Shown: piece by piece, positions 51,591-60,374 of the stretch
Position numbering within the stretch: position 1 is the first letter of the stretch
Layout: each line of letters starts with the position of its first letter
Source of the DNA: Rhodococcoides trifolii
GTDB lineage: Bacteria > Actinomycetota > Actinomycetes > Mycobacteriales > Mycobacteriaceae
Assembly: GCF_014635345.1 (NCBI RefSeq)
Contig: NZ_BMCU01000001.1
Span: 1-64,000, forward strand
DNA: 64,000 nucleotides
Direction of reading: 5' to 3'
Notes under the pieces: model-generated
Seen by the model: only the letters and a program-made list of their open reading frames with translations
What the model was told of the DNA's origin: nothing
Database searches by the model: none
Made by a program: the position numbers and the translations under genes

Positions 51591-52374
51591 CCGGAGTCCG
51601 TAAGCCATTGCGTGGGGCCAATTCTCGATGCGGAGGTCGACCGTTGATGCGTGGGGCGGCATACGCGTCGGCGTGCACCGGCCGCGGCGGCGGTTCCGCC
51701 GCTGTGGGTCGCGGCGGCGGCGGTTCCTCCGCCGTGGGTCGCGGATTGCGTCGCCGGTCCACGAAGTCGGCAAGGCTGACCGCACCGAAAAGTAATACCA
51801 GTGAACCCATTCCGACGACCACAGCGTTGCGCAACCGACTCGAGATACGCTCCGACGCGCTCGTCGGCGTGTCGATCGCCTGGACCGAGATCAGGAATCG
51901 CTCGGAACCTCCCGCGACCACCTGCACCTCACGGATCTGCTCCTGCAGGTCCTTTCCGAGTTGCACGGCCGTGGCAACGGCAACCTCGGCCGTCGCCGAA
52001 CTCGCCGTGATCGTCAGGATCTGCGCGCTCGTGGCGAGCCCGGTGCCGACCGTGAAGTCCGTGGACAGTCCTGCAGCCTGAAGTGACTCCGTCACCTCCG
52101 CGGACTGGAGACGGGTACGTGCCGCCTGCAGGGCGAGCGTCGGATCCGCCGAGCGGAGATACGGATTGTCCGACTCGAAGGCGAGGTCCGGATTGGCTTC
52201 CACCTCCTGCGGGGAAGGAACCTGCGGGGTGATCATCGCGTAGGTCGACGAGGCCTCGTACGACCGAGGGCCGAAGAACAATGCGACGACGAAAGCCACG
52301 AACGTGAGGACGACGAACGGCGCGGCGATCATTTTGTGCCGCCAAAGCACTCGCAAGACAGCCATCGGATCCAT
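51496..52374 (-). CDS. Wzz/YveK-like polysaccharide chain-length determinant
   Basis: About 292 residues: one membrane helix near residues 15-38, a periplasmic domain (about 40-180, including SYEASSTYAMITPQVP), a second helix near 190-212 and a cytoplasmic Pro/Arg-rich tail. There is no tyrosine-kinase domain or Tyr-rich tail, so any partner kinase is elsewhere. It likely sets polymer length together with the adjacent Wzy-like protein. The ATG of MDPMAVLRVLW has GAAAGG upstream. Its 3' end overlaps the convergent glycosyltransferase by 95 bp. Confidence 0.82.
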   Translation of the reverse strand: MDPMAVLRVLWRHKMIAAPFVVLTFVAFVVALFFGPRSYEASSTYAMITPQVPSPQEVEANPDLAFESDNPYLRSADPTLALQAARTRLQSAEVTESLQAAGLSTDFTVGTGLATSAQILTITASSATAEVAVATAVQLGKDLQEQIREVQVVAGGSERFLISVQAIDTPTSASERISSRLRNAVVVGMGSLVLLFGAVSLADFVDRRRNPRPTAEEPPPPRPTAAEPPPRPVHADAYAAPRINGRPPHRELAPRNGLRTPVRRENGQLPPVWPPQHPVPNRPSVDPRGPQA

Positions 52375-52379
52375 TGCCG

Positions 52380-53753
52380 TTACCTTTCGACCGTGCGAAC
52401 CGACGACGGAGCTCCACGCCCCGGCTCGGCTCTCGACATGATCCACACTGCGCCGGACAGGCCGACGAACAGTGGAACCACCAACTTGAAAACAGGGAAC
52501 GACAGCGAGTCGAACGTCGCCGATCCGATCAGGGCAACGGCCATCGCCGACGCGATCGACGCGGCCAGCAAGCGCAGAACCGGCTCTTTCACCCAGACTG
52601 CACACGCCAAGGACGCCACGAGAGGAATTGCGAAGAACAGCACGAGAGCAACGAGACCGATCAAACCCATTTCGACCGACGTTTGTAGATATTGATTGTC
52701 GAGGATGCCGCGGGCATCGGATTGTATGAAAGTTGCCGGGCCCATTCCGAGAACGGGCCGTTCGAGAACCAGAGCTTGGACTCTGGGATAGTTGTTCACC
52801 CGATTGGCGATCGACGGATCGGTGTCACTGCTCGAGCTGAACAGCGCTGCCATGGTGGCTATCAGTCCCGGCACCGCGAGAAACACCGTGACGAGCGCTC
52901 CCGGAACTGCGATCGACGACCACTTGCGAGCCTGCGGCGGCAGGAACGGGATCGTGACCACACCGGCGATCACCAGTCCGATCACCGCCGAACGGGACAC
53001 CGTCATCACACAGGCGAAAGCAATGAGTGCACATTGAATCCAGTGCGAGACGGCGCGTCCCCGGTTGTCGTACAACGCGCGCCACACCGCCAGCGGAAGA
53101 ACCATGGACATGACCATGCCGAGTTCGATGGGACTGAACGTATTTCCCGCTACGCGCAGGAGAAGTCCGCGGTTCTGGAACGTGGTGGCCCCACCGTTGT
53201 CGGACATTCCGATCATGACGGCACGGACATAGTCCAGCGGATCCGATCCGACGACGAACTGATACAGCGACACGACAGCACACACCGTCGCACCGAGAAC
53301 GACGCATCGCACCAAAACCATTGCGGCGTGTCGGGTTCGCACCGTTTCGGCGGTGACCAGCACCAACGCTGTCCACCCCATCAACATCAGCAGCCAACGG
53401 TCCGCGGCCGCCCGTCCGACTGCGTCGGCCGGGCCGGCGGCCATGTTGACGTAGGACGCTACCGACGCGATCCAGAACAGTGCGAGACCTACCCGCGCAG
53501 GGTTACGAAATCGAACCGGATCGTGCAAACCCCACACAGCCGACACGGCCCACAACGCAAAAAGCGCAATTGCTGCCATCATCGCGAGATAGCCGTTCGC
53601 GCCGAACGGCCCCACGATCATGTCCGCCGGCAGGACGAATGTCAGTACAGGGACCGCTTTGAGCAACCAGGGCACTGCCACCTGGTCGATCGCTGCCGAG
53701 GTCGGTGAATCGCGGGTGGATTGGACCTCGAAATGACGTAACTCGTTGCTCAT
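52380..53753 (-). CDS. O-antigen ligase/polymerase-like membrane protein (Wzy-like)
   Basis: About 457 residues with 11-12 membrane segments. It has one large outer loop containing RVNNYPRVQALVLERPVLGMGP, followed by DNQYLQTSVEMGLIG. That pattern (a loop with conserved Arg/Pro-Gly, then N-Q-hydrophobic) is the Wzy_C / O-antigen ligase signature. It probably polymerises flipped repeat units or ligates the polymer. It is 5 bp upstream of the Wzz-like gene in the same transcript. The ATG of MSNELRHFEV is preferred over a start 41 codons earlier. Confidence 0.83.
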   Translation of the reverse strand: MSNELRHFEVQSTRDSPTSAAIDQVAVPWLLKAVPVLTFVLPADMIVGPFGANGYLAMMAAIALFALWAVSAVWGLHDPVRFRNPARVGLALFWIASVASYVNMAAGPADAVGRAAADRWLLMLMGWTALVLVTAETVRTRHAAMVLVRCVVLGATVCAVVSLYQFVVGSDPLDYVRAVMIGMSDNGGATTFQNRGLLLRVAGNTFSPIELGMVMSMVLPLAVWRALYDNRGRAVSHWIQCALIAFACVMTVSRSAVIGLVIAGVVTIPFLPPQARKWSSIAVPGALVTVFLAVPGLIATMAALFSSSSDTDPSIANRVNNYPRVQALVLERPVLGMGPATFIQSDARGILDNQYLQTSVEMGLIGLVALVLFFAIPLVASLACAVWVKEPVLRLLAASIASAMAVALIGSATFDSLSFPVFKLVVPLFVGLSGAVWIMSRAEPGRGAPSSVRTVER

Positions 53754-53911
53754 GATCCGATTCGGAATTCTCGTTCGATAATCAAGCGCTCGGAACCCGC
53801 GCAACGCCCCCGCGATGACGGCTGATTCGTCGAAAGCATACCGCCGAACAGGAAGCGGTGGGTGATAACCGTCCACTAGTATGCACGGATGGACACCGAG
53901 GGGTCGAATCC

Positions 53912-55228
53912 ATGATTCCCCGCGTTCGTTCCGTCGAAATCCTGCTCGTCACCGTTTTCCTGGTGGTCGCCGGCGGGGCTTGTTCCAGTGACGGCGTGAA
54001 CTCGCCGAAACCGCGTACCGAAGGGGAAACGACTCCTGCGCTCAGACCCGTCGACGGTGGTCCGGACTATTACGCGCAATTCACGAATTCCCTCCCCACC
54101 ACACCCGACTTCTTTCCCATCGCCTTGTGGGCCGAGTCCGTCGTCGACGACACCGGTTGGCCCACCGACGTAGCCGTCGGCGCCAACACTTACTTGCAGC
54201 CGACACCGAACTCGGATCTCGACATCGTGGCCGAGCAGGGCCTGCACGCAATCACGAGTTGGGCGCCCGCAGATGCGCCGTCTGCGGCCTACTTCCTCGG
54301 TGACGAAATCGATATGTGGGCGGGCCCGGGGTCCGCGGCCTGGTCCGGAAACGATCCAGGGGCCGGGCCAGTCTGTTCCCCCGAGAAATCCCAGTGCGGG
54401 TACACCGTGCTCGACGCCGAGACCGCGACCGTTCCCCCCGGGCGCATGTCCATGGCCAATTACGGTAAGGGAGTTGCCTTCTGGGAATCCGACACGGACG
54501 CAGCCCGTTTCGTGAACAGTCAGGACGTGGTGTCGATCGACGTCTACTGGTTCACCGACCCGAATGTCTGCGGCGCCTCGGAGGGCGGTGCGCTCATCGG
54601 GTCCGGGAAGCCGATACCAACCGAGCGGTGTCGCCTCGCTGCGAACTACGGGCGCACGCTGCAGCGTGTGCGGTCTCTGATCGAACCTGCGGGGAGCACG
54701 CCGGTGTGGGGCTTCGTCGAGGTCGGACATCCGTTCACCGAGTCGGCTGCCCCCACGATCACCGTCCCGGAAATCAGGGCCGCGGTGTGGAGCAATCTGA
54801 TCAACGGAGCGCGAGGGATCAGCTACTTCGTCCACAACTTCGCCGGTGACTGCATGACACAACACGCGATCAGGGACTGCGGTCCCGAACTGCAGCAGGG
54901 CGTGACGGCGATCAACGATCAGATACGACGACTCTCGCCCGTGCTGAACGCTCCGTTCGTCGACGGCGTGGTCTCCGGGACCGACAATGTCGATCTTGCT
55001 TCCAAGACGTACGACGGCTCCCTCTACGTTCTCGCCGGTGCGTCGGTGTCCGACCCGGGCACGGCAGAGATCACCGTGGGGTGCGATGCGTCCGACGCAG
55101 AGGTGGTGGACGAGAACCGTCGGATTCCGATCGCGGACGGTCGATTCGTGGACGACTTCGCCGACGCGAACGCAGTCCATGTCTACAGAATCAACGGGTC
55201 CGCCGAGTGCATTCCGGAGTGGTCGTGA
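53912..55228 (+). CDS. Secreted lipoprotein, putative glycoside hydrolase-like (paralogue A)
   Basis: 438 residues. A signal sequence ends at VAGGAC (Cys24, a weak lipobox), followed by a short linker and a domain of about 390 residues shared with paralogue B. Shared motifs are LRPVDGGP, FFPIALW.ESVVDDTGWP, GDEIDMW (E132), DVYWFTDPNVC (D210), WGFVEVGHPF (E270) and NLINGARGI. The alternating strand/acid pattern with one Glu mid-domain and one later resembles a TIM-barrel hydrolase of clan GH-A type, but I know no characterised family. It likely acts on the surface polymer outside the cell. It overlaps the downstream DUF6492 gene by 4 bp. Confidence 0.72.
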   Translation: MIPRVRSVEILLVTVFLVVAGGACSSDGVNSPKPRTEGETTPALRPVDGGPDYYAQFTNSLPTTPDFFPIALWAESVVDDTGWPTDVAVGANTYLQPTPNSDLDIVAEQGLHAITSWAPADAPSAAYFLGDEIDMWAGPGSAAWSGNDPGAGPVCSPEKSQCGYTVLDAETATVPPGRMSMANYGKGVAFWESDTDAARFVNSQDVVSIDVYWFTDPNVCGASEGGALIGSGKPIPTERCRLAANYGRTLQRVRSLIEPAGSTPVWGFVEVGHPFTESAAPTITVPEIRAAVWSNLINGARGISYFVHNFAGDCMTQHAIRDCGPELQQGVTAINDQIRRLSPVLNAPFVDGVVSGTDNVDLASKTYDGSLYVLAGASVSDPGTAEITVGCDASDAEVVDENRRIPIADGRFVDDFADANAVHVYRINGSAECIPEWS

Positions 55229-56142
55229 CATCCCTCGACATCCTCACTCCGTCGTACCGACCCGACTTCGAGCTGTTCGAGGACCTGCACAACTCCGTCC
55301 TTCGATTCACGGACTCCGCACGACATCGGGTCGTGGTGCCGAGCGGCGACCTCGAGCTCTTCCGATCGATCCGATCACCTCGTCTCGACGTGACGAGTGT
55401 CGATGCCTTTCTTCCGCGAACGATGTTCTCGGTTCGGCCCGCCACGCGGTGGACCTCGAAAGTCGGACCACTGGAGAAGATCTCGAAGATTCACGCGATC
55501 GACGCACGACAACCGTGGCCACCGCTGCGCGGATGGATCCTGCAACAGATCGTGAAACTGGCGGCTGCCGCGGCAAGCACGGCCGACACCGTGCTGATAA
55601 TCGATTCGGACGTCAGTCTGATCGCGGAGCTGAGTCACCGAGATGTGCGCCGGGGGTCTGCGACCCGCTTCTACGCGGACCCCGCGGGGGTCACACTCGC
55701 CATGACCGAACACCAGCGGTGGCACGACAATGCTCGCCGGCTTCTCGGACTGCAGGCCACGCAGCCACACGTCCGACCCGATTACATCGCCGGGTTCATC
55801 ACCTGGGAGCCGGCCGTCGTACGCGACATGCTCGCGCACGTGTCCTCGGTGGCCGGTAAGACCTGGCTGCGCGCCGTGAGCGGCTCGCTCCACTTCTCGG
55901 AATGCACGCTGTACGGGACGTACATGGACCACATCGCCGACGAGGCCCGCCGCGCCTACACCCGCCCCACCACTCGGTGCGCCAGCCATTGGGACCCGGT
56001 GAGTCTGACTGCGTCGTCGGCGGAACACCTGATCGACGACATCGACTCGAACGACGTCGCTCTCCAGATCCAGTCCACGTCGCGAACACCGATCGACCTT
56101 CGGCGAACGCTGATCGCGGATGCCATCGCCCGGCGTCGGTGA
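55225..56142 (+). CDS. DUF6492-family putative glycosyltransferase
   Basis: A 305-residue soluble protein. The start VTSLDILTPSYRPDFELFEDL and the DxD-like LIIDSDVSLI fit the DUF6492 group found in polysaccharide clusters, which is GT-A-like. RPDYIAGFITWEP and SGSLHFSECTLYGTY are further conserved-looking blocks. It probably transfers a sugar in the cytoplasm; donor and acceptor are unknown. The GTG start lies in the stop of the lipoprotein gene, an odd coupling of a secreted and a cytoplasmic protein. Confidence 0.75.
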   Translation: MTSLDILTPSYRPDFELFEDLHNSVLRFTDSARHRVVVPSGDLELFRSIRSPRLDVTSVDAFLPRTMFSVRPATRWTSKVGPLEKISKIHAIDARQPWPPLRGWILQQIVKLAAAAASTADTVLIIDSDVSLIAELSHRDVRRGSATRFYADPAGVTLAMTEHQRWHDNARRLLGLQATQPHVRPDYIAGFITWEPAVVRDMLAHVSSVAGKTWLRAVSGSLHFSECTLYGTYMDHIADEARRAYTRPTTRCASHWDPVSLTASSAEHLIDDIDSNDVALQIQSTSRTPIDLRRTLIADAIARRR

Positions 56143-56223
56143 AGTCGGTCTACGTTCCGGATTCCATTCCGGAAACCTCACAGGTCACGTCTTCCGAAAT
56201 CGTTGTTCGGAGGAAAGCAGGGT

Positions 56224-56247
56224 GCTGGAGTAGCGAACTCCAGCTTT
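56224..56247 (+). terminator. Intrinsic terminator after the DUF6492 gene
   Basis: A perfect 8-bp stem GCTGGAGT/ACTCCAGC with a 5-base loop is followed by TTTAAA. It ends the paralogue A-DUF6492 transcript and separates it from paralogue B. Confidence 0.7.
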
Positions 56248-56429
56248 AAACTTGCAATGTCGCCGCGGACCGGAACCGCCGCCGAACCCGAATTCCGGCC
56301 GACAGTCGGTATCAGGAATCATCTCCGAATTGACGTTTGCAGCAACCAGTTTCGGAGCTAGTGTGTGGCTCAGACCATTCGCGCGCTATTTCGCTACGCC
56401 TGCGAAATACATTGCCGGAAGAAGTTCTC

Positions 56430-57890
56430 ATGACTCGCGCACATATTCTCCATCGCCGTTCGAGGAGCTTTTCTCGGCGAATTCTGTTGCGGCTCGGACT
56501 ACTCGGCGTCGTCTGCCTTCTCGCCTCGTCGTGCGGGCTGATCGGCCAGATGCCGACGCGTCCGCCCACCCGGACCACGACGCCGGTGCCTACCACCACC
56601 GCCCGGCCACCCACGACCACGACTCCCCCTCCGACCACCGCCGCGCCCACCACACCGCCGATCACGACGACGACCGCGCCGCCGGTGACGGGAACCGGCA
56701 CCCTGCGCCCGGTGGACGGCGGTCCCGCCTTCTATTCTCGTTTCACCGGTGCTCTGCCGACGTCGCCCACGTTCTTTCCCATCGCCCTGTGGCAGGAATC
56801 GGTGGTGGACGACACCGGCTGGCCCGTCGACAAGGCAGCCGGGATCAACACCTATCTCGAACCGACCGCGAACACGGACATCCCCCGCATCACCGCCAAC
56901 GGGATGTACGCGATCACCAGCTTCGCCGGTGCGAACACACCCACCGCAGGCTATTTCACGACAGACGAAGCGGACATGTGGGCGGGTCCCGGTTCGTCAC
57001 CGTGGACCGGGAACTACCCGGGTCAGGGAGACATCTGTCGACCCGCGAACAGTCAGTGTGGATACACGGTCATGAGTGCAGCACGTAGCAAGGTTCCGGC
57101 GGGCCGCATGGTGGTGTCGAACTACGGGAAGGGTGTCGCGTACTGGGAAACCAACACGCAGGCAGCTCAATTCGTGAACAACTACCAGGACGTGGTGTCG
57201 ACCGACATCTACTGGTTCACCGACCCGAACGTGTGCAACCAGTACGAGGGCGGCAACCTGATCAACGGTGGGGCATCCGCTGTACCCGCGGCACAATGCC
57301 GCCTGGCCACCAACTACGGGAAGGTGGTTCAGCGGGTTCGCTCGCTTGTCACTCCTGCTGCGTCCAAACCGGTGTGGGCATTCATCGAACTCGGCCACCC
57401 GTTCACCGAGTCCTATGCACCGACCATCACCGCTCCTCAGATCAAGGCCGCGGTGTGGAGCAGCCTGATCAACGGGGCTCGCGGCATCGAGTACTTCAAC
57501 CACAATTTCGGGGGAAACTGCCAGACGCAGCACATCATTCGAGATTGTGGGGCCCCCCTTCGATCGGCTGTGACGGCCATCAATCAGCAGGTGTCACGAT
57601 TGGCTCCAGTGCTGAACGCCCCGTTCGTCGACGGCTTGGTCTCGCACTCGGCGGGTATCGATCTGTCGGCCAAGAGCTATCAGGGATCGCTCTACGTCAT
57701 GTCGGGTTCGGCACAGGCCGGTGCGGTTCGAGCTAGCATCACGGTCGGGTGCAACGTGTCGTCCGCGACGGTTGTCGACGAGAACAGGACGATCCCCATC
57801 AAGAACGGAACGTTCAGCGATGATTTCGCCGACGGCAATGCCGTCCACATCTACAAGATCGACGGAGCCGGGTCGTGCTTGCCGTCCTGA
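56430..57890 (+). CDS. Secreted lipoprotein, putative glycoside hydrolase-like (paralogue B)
   Basis: 486 residues. A signal peptide carries a good lipobox LASSC (Cys35), followed by a Thr/Pro-rich linker (about 42-85) and the same domain as paralogue A. Shared motifs are LRPVDGGP, TDEADMW (E180), DIYWFTDPNVC (D259), WAFIELGHPF (E320) and SLINGARGI. Six or more cysteines in the domain are at matching places in both paralogues and probably form disulfides. The Thr/Pro linker suggests display away from the membrane and perhaps O-mannosylation. It has its own 5' region after a terminator. The stop abuts the convergent GT2-GT2 gene with no gap. Confidence 0.75.
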   Translation: MTRAHILHRRSRSFSRRILLRLGLLGVVCLLASSCGLIGQMPTRPPTRTTTPVPTTTARPPTTTTPPPTTAAPTTPPITTTTAPPVTGTGTLRPVDGGPAFYSRFTGALPTSPTFFPIALWQESVVDDTGWPVDKAAGINTYLEPTANTDIPRITANGMYAITSFAGANTPTAGYFTTDEADMWAGPGSSPWTGNYPGQGDICRPANSQCGYTVMSAARSKVPAGRMVVSNYGKGVAYWETNTQAAQFVNNYQDVVSTDIYWFTDPNVCNQYEGGNLINGGASAVPAAQCRLATNYGKVVQRVRSLVTPAASKPVWAFIELGHPFTESYAPTITAPQIKAAVWSSLINGARGIEYFNHNFGGNCQTQHIIRDCGAPLRSAVTAINQQVSRLAPVLNAPFVDGLVSHSAGIDLSAKSYQGSLYVMSGSAQAGAVRASITVGCNVSSATVVDENRTIPIKNGTFSDDFADGNAVHIYKIDGAGSCLPS

Positions 57891-59618
57891 TCAGCGGCTG
57901 CTGAGATCCCGCTGCCACCCAGCGTCCGACGAGCGGCGCGCAACAACACGGCCGGCCAACGCGAAAGCGGCGTAGGTGGCCGCATCGAGAAAGCTCACCG
58001 GACCCCGCACGTGGCCGATCAGCTCTTGAATCGACTGCTGCACAACCGTGTTGGCTTCCACACCGGCATTACCTCGATAATTGCGATTCAACACGGTGAC
58101 GAGACTTCGCACATCACGCGGAACCGAGATCACCACAGGATCGGTGACCACCGATCTCTTCTCGATCGCATCGAACTGGTTGTCCACGTGAACGTCGTCG
58201 GCTATGACATCGGGGAACGAGCCGAGCCGTCGGTGACCGTCCTCGCTCAGTGCGTAGCAACCTGCGCCCCACAGCGCGTGACGGAAGGACGGTATTCGCG
58301 ACCTCGCCGCGTAATACCGTCTCACCCAGAAGGAGGCGTCGTCGACGGCGTACGTCGACGACGGACGAGCAGCGAGCACGCGGCCCTCGCTCAGTGAGGT
58401 GAGTACCTCGACCGCAGCATCGGCCGTGAGCACGACGTCGGCGTCGAGATAGATCCTCGGCCACAGCGTCGCCGATGCGTCACCCGCGTTCAGAGCTGCG
58501 ACCTTCGACGCGGTCTCGATCTCGATCACCCGCACACCCTCGATCGCACGAGCCCTCTCGGCGGTGTCGTCCGAGCACCCGTTGCACACCACGAGGATCT
58601 CGACGATTCCCTCCGCGGCAAGCGATCCGAGCGGAACGAGCGTCCGGGTGATCACCGACGACTCGTCGTGCGCCGGCACCACGATGGACCCCATGTCCGG
58701 CCGCCGCGGCAGGGTGCGACGCGGCAGAGACGGCCAGGCCTCCCGATTGGCCACCATGCGGGCGGTGCCATGGTTCCCGCGCACCGCCTCCGAGAGGACG
58801 ACCACGATCAGGAAGGCGAGAGCGTAGAAAGCCGAGTGGTACTTCTCGATGTACTTGACTCGGTTCACTGCCATGAGGCTCGTCAGGGCTGTGCTGGTTC
58901 CCGAGCCGCCGCCGTGATGGCAGGCATGCGCAGCCGGGTCGTACATCACCGTCCACCCGCGGTCCCGCGTGCGGCGGAAGAAGTCGGTTTCCTCCGAGTA
59001 CAGAAAGAACTGTTCGTCCCATTCGCCGACTGCATCCATCACATCGCGGCGCACGAGGAGCGCTGCACCGGTGGACCATTCGATGTCCTGCGGGTACTCG
59101 TATCGCCAACGGTTGTAGAGGGTTTCGCTCGACCATTCCGGTCTCCGAGTCACATGGCTTCCCACCATGGCGTCGATGGTCGCCGAGAGCAGGGAGGGCT
59201 CTCTACGGATGGACGTGTACGTGGTGCCGGACTCGTCGACGAGGCGTGGAACGACAACTCCCACAACCGGATCGATCAGATGACCGAGCATCGAATGCAC
59301 GGCGTCCGCGGCGAGGACGAGATCCGGGTTGAGCACGAGGACCGATTCACAGACACCGAGATGAGCTCGTGCTGCGTTGATTCCTCCGGCATAACCAGTG
59401 TTCGCTCCCGGCCGTACCAGCTGGACGTCTCCATGCGCCGACACACGCTGACGCGTGTCGTCCGTCGACTCGTTGTCGACCACCACCAACCTGGCCGAGA
59501 TTCCCCTCGTGGCGCGTCTGACGCTGGCGATCAGGTTGTCGATCACGGCAGCACTGTCGTAGGTCACCACGATCACCGCCACCTCGACGGGCACACCGAC
59601 CGACGCAAATTTCGTCAT
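57891..59618 (-). CDS. Tandem double GT2 glycosyltransferase
   Basis: 575 residues with two complete GT-A/GT2 domains. Domain 1 (about 12-260) has VTYDSAAVIDNLI, VVDNESTDD, NPDL and the Trp/Glu acceptor region EWDEQFFLYSEETDF. A hydrophobic stretch (264-278) follows. Domain 2 (about 308-530) has IVVPAHDESSVI, VVCNGCSDDT, the DxD LDADV (392-394) and a DDVHVDNQF block. It could add two successive sugars or an alternating disaccharide. The start overlaps the upstream acetyltransferase stop by 4 bp. Confidence 0.85.
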   Translation of the reverse strand: MTKFASVGVPVEVAVIVVTYDSAAVIDNLIASVRRATRGISARLVVVDNESTDDTRQRVSAHGDVQLVRPGANTGYAGGINAARAHLGVCESVLVLNPDLVLAADAVHSMLGHLIDPVVGVVVPRLVDESGTTYTSIRREPSLLSATIDAMVGSHVTRRPEWSSETLYNRWRYEYPQDIEWSTGAALLVRRDVMDAVGEWDEQFFLYSEETDFFRRTRDRGWTVMYDPAAHACHHGGGSGTSTALTSLMAVNRVKYIEKYHSAFYALAFLIVVVLSEAVRGNHGTARMVANREAWPSLPRRTLPRRPDMGSIVVPAHDESSVITRTLVPLGSLAAEGIVEILVVCNGCSDDTAERARAIEGVRVIEIETASKVAALNAGDASATLWPRIYLDADVVLTADAAVEVLTSLSEGRVLAARPSSTYAVDDASFWVRRYYAARSRIPSFRHALWGAGCYALSEDGHRRLGSFPDVIADDVHVDNQFDAIEKRSVVTDPVVISVPRDVRSLVTVLNRNYRGNAGVEANTVVQQSIQELIGHVRGPVSFLDAATYAAFALAGRVVARRSSDAGWQRDLSSR

Positions 59619-60199
59619 GCCACACCATCAGCACTCTCGGCGAAGGACCGCCCACACGTGCAGCTCAGCGCGTCATCCAATCGCTCCCCACAGATGCACA
59701 CCCACCCGAGCTGCCGCGCCGGGTTCCCCACGACGAAAGCATGTGCGGGCACGTCACGCGTCACCACAGCTCCCGCGCCCACGAAGGCATGGTTCCCGAT
59801 CGTTGTTCCGCACACCACCACGACACCGGCCCCCAGAGTGGCGCCGGCTCGCACGAGGGTCTTCGACAGTGCGTCACCGCCGCGTCGGATATGGGCACGC
59901 GGCCTCGAATCGTTGGTGAAGGTGACCGACGGTCCGAGGAACACGTCGTCCTCGATCGTCACTCCTTCGAAGATGCTCACACGGTTCTTCACCGTCACGC
60001 GATCGCCGACCACGGCACCGCCTTCGATGTAGGCGTGGTCGCACACATTGCACTCCACCCCGACAACAGCGCCGTCCAGGACGTGTGCGAACGCCCATAC
60101 CCTGGTGCCCGAGCCCACCTCGGAGCTCTCGCAAAGCCCCAGTGGGTGCACGAACGGTCCCTCGGGTTGCTCGGTGTCGGAGCCCGAATCGGACGGCAT
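59615..60199 (-). CDS. WbpD/WlbB-like nucleotide-sugar N-acetyltransferase
   Basis: About 194 residues. It is a left-handed beta-helix acyltransferase with the signature GPSVTFTNDSRPRA, characteristic of WbpD/WlbB/FdtC-type 3-N-acetyltransferases, and an Asn region (ECNVCDHAYIE) at the active site. The C-terminus CICGERLDDALSCTCG has two CxCG pairs that look like a small zinc ribbon. It should acetylate the 3-amino sugar made by the WbpE/FdtB-like aminotransferase. The ATG of MPSDSGSD is preferred; upstream codons have no family similarity that I can see. Confidence 0.85.
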   Translation of the reverse strand: MPSDSGSDTEQPEGPFVHPLGLCESSEVGSGTRVWAFAHVLDGAVVGVECNVCDHAYIEGGAVVGDRVTVKNRVSIFEGVTIEDDVFLGPSVTFTNDSRPRAHIRRGGDALSKTLVRAGATLGAGVVVVCGTTIGNHAFVGAGAVVTRDVPAHAFVVGNPARQLGWVCICGERLDDALSCTCGRSFAESADGVA

Positions 60200-60374
60200 C
60201 GCGGTTCTCCAACTGGCGGAGTGACAGGCTGATCGAATCAGAACGATTGTGCACCATCGGTTTGCTATGTGTACCCGAAAAGGGTGAATCAACCGTTTCG
60301 ATTTCACGCCGCAGCAATCGAACTCATGCACGGTGTCGAATGTTCGATGTCCGAAACCTAACCAAGGAGTTTTT

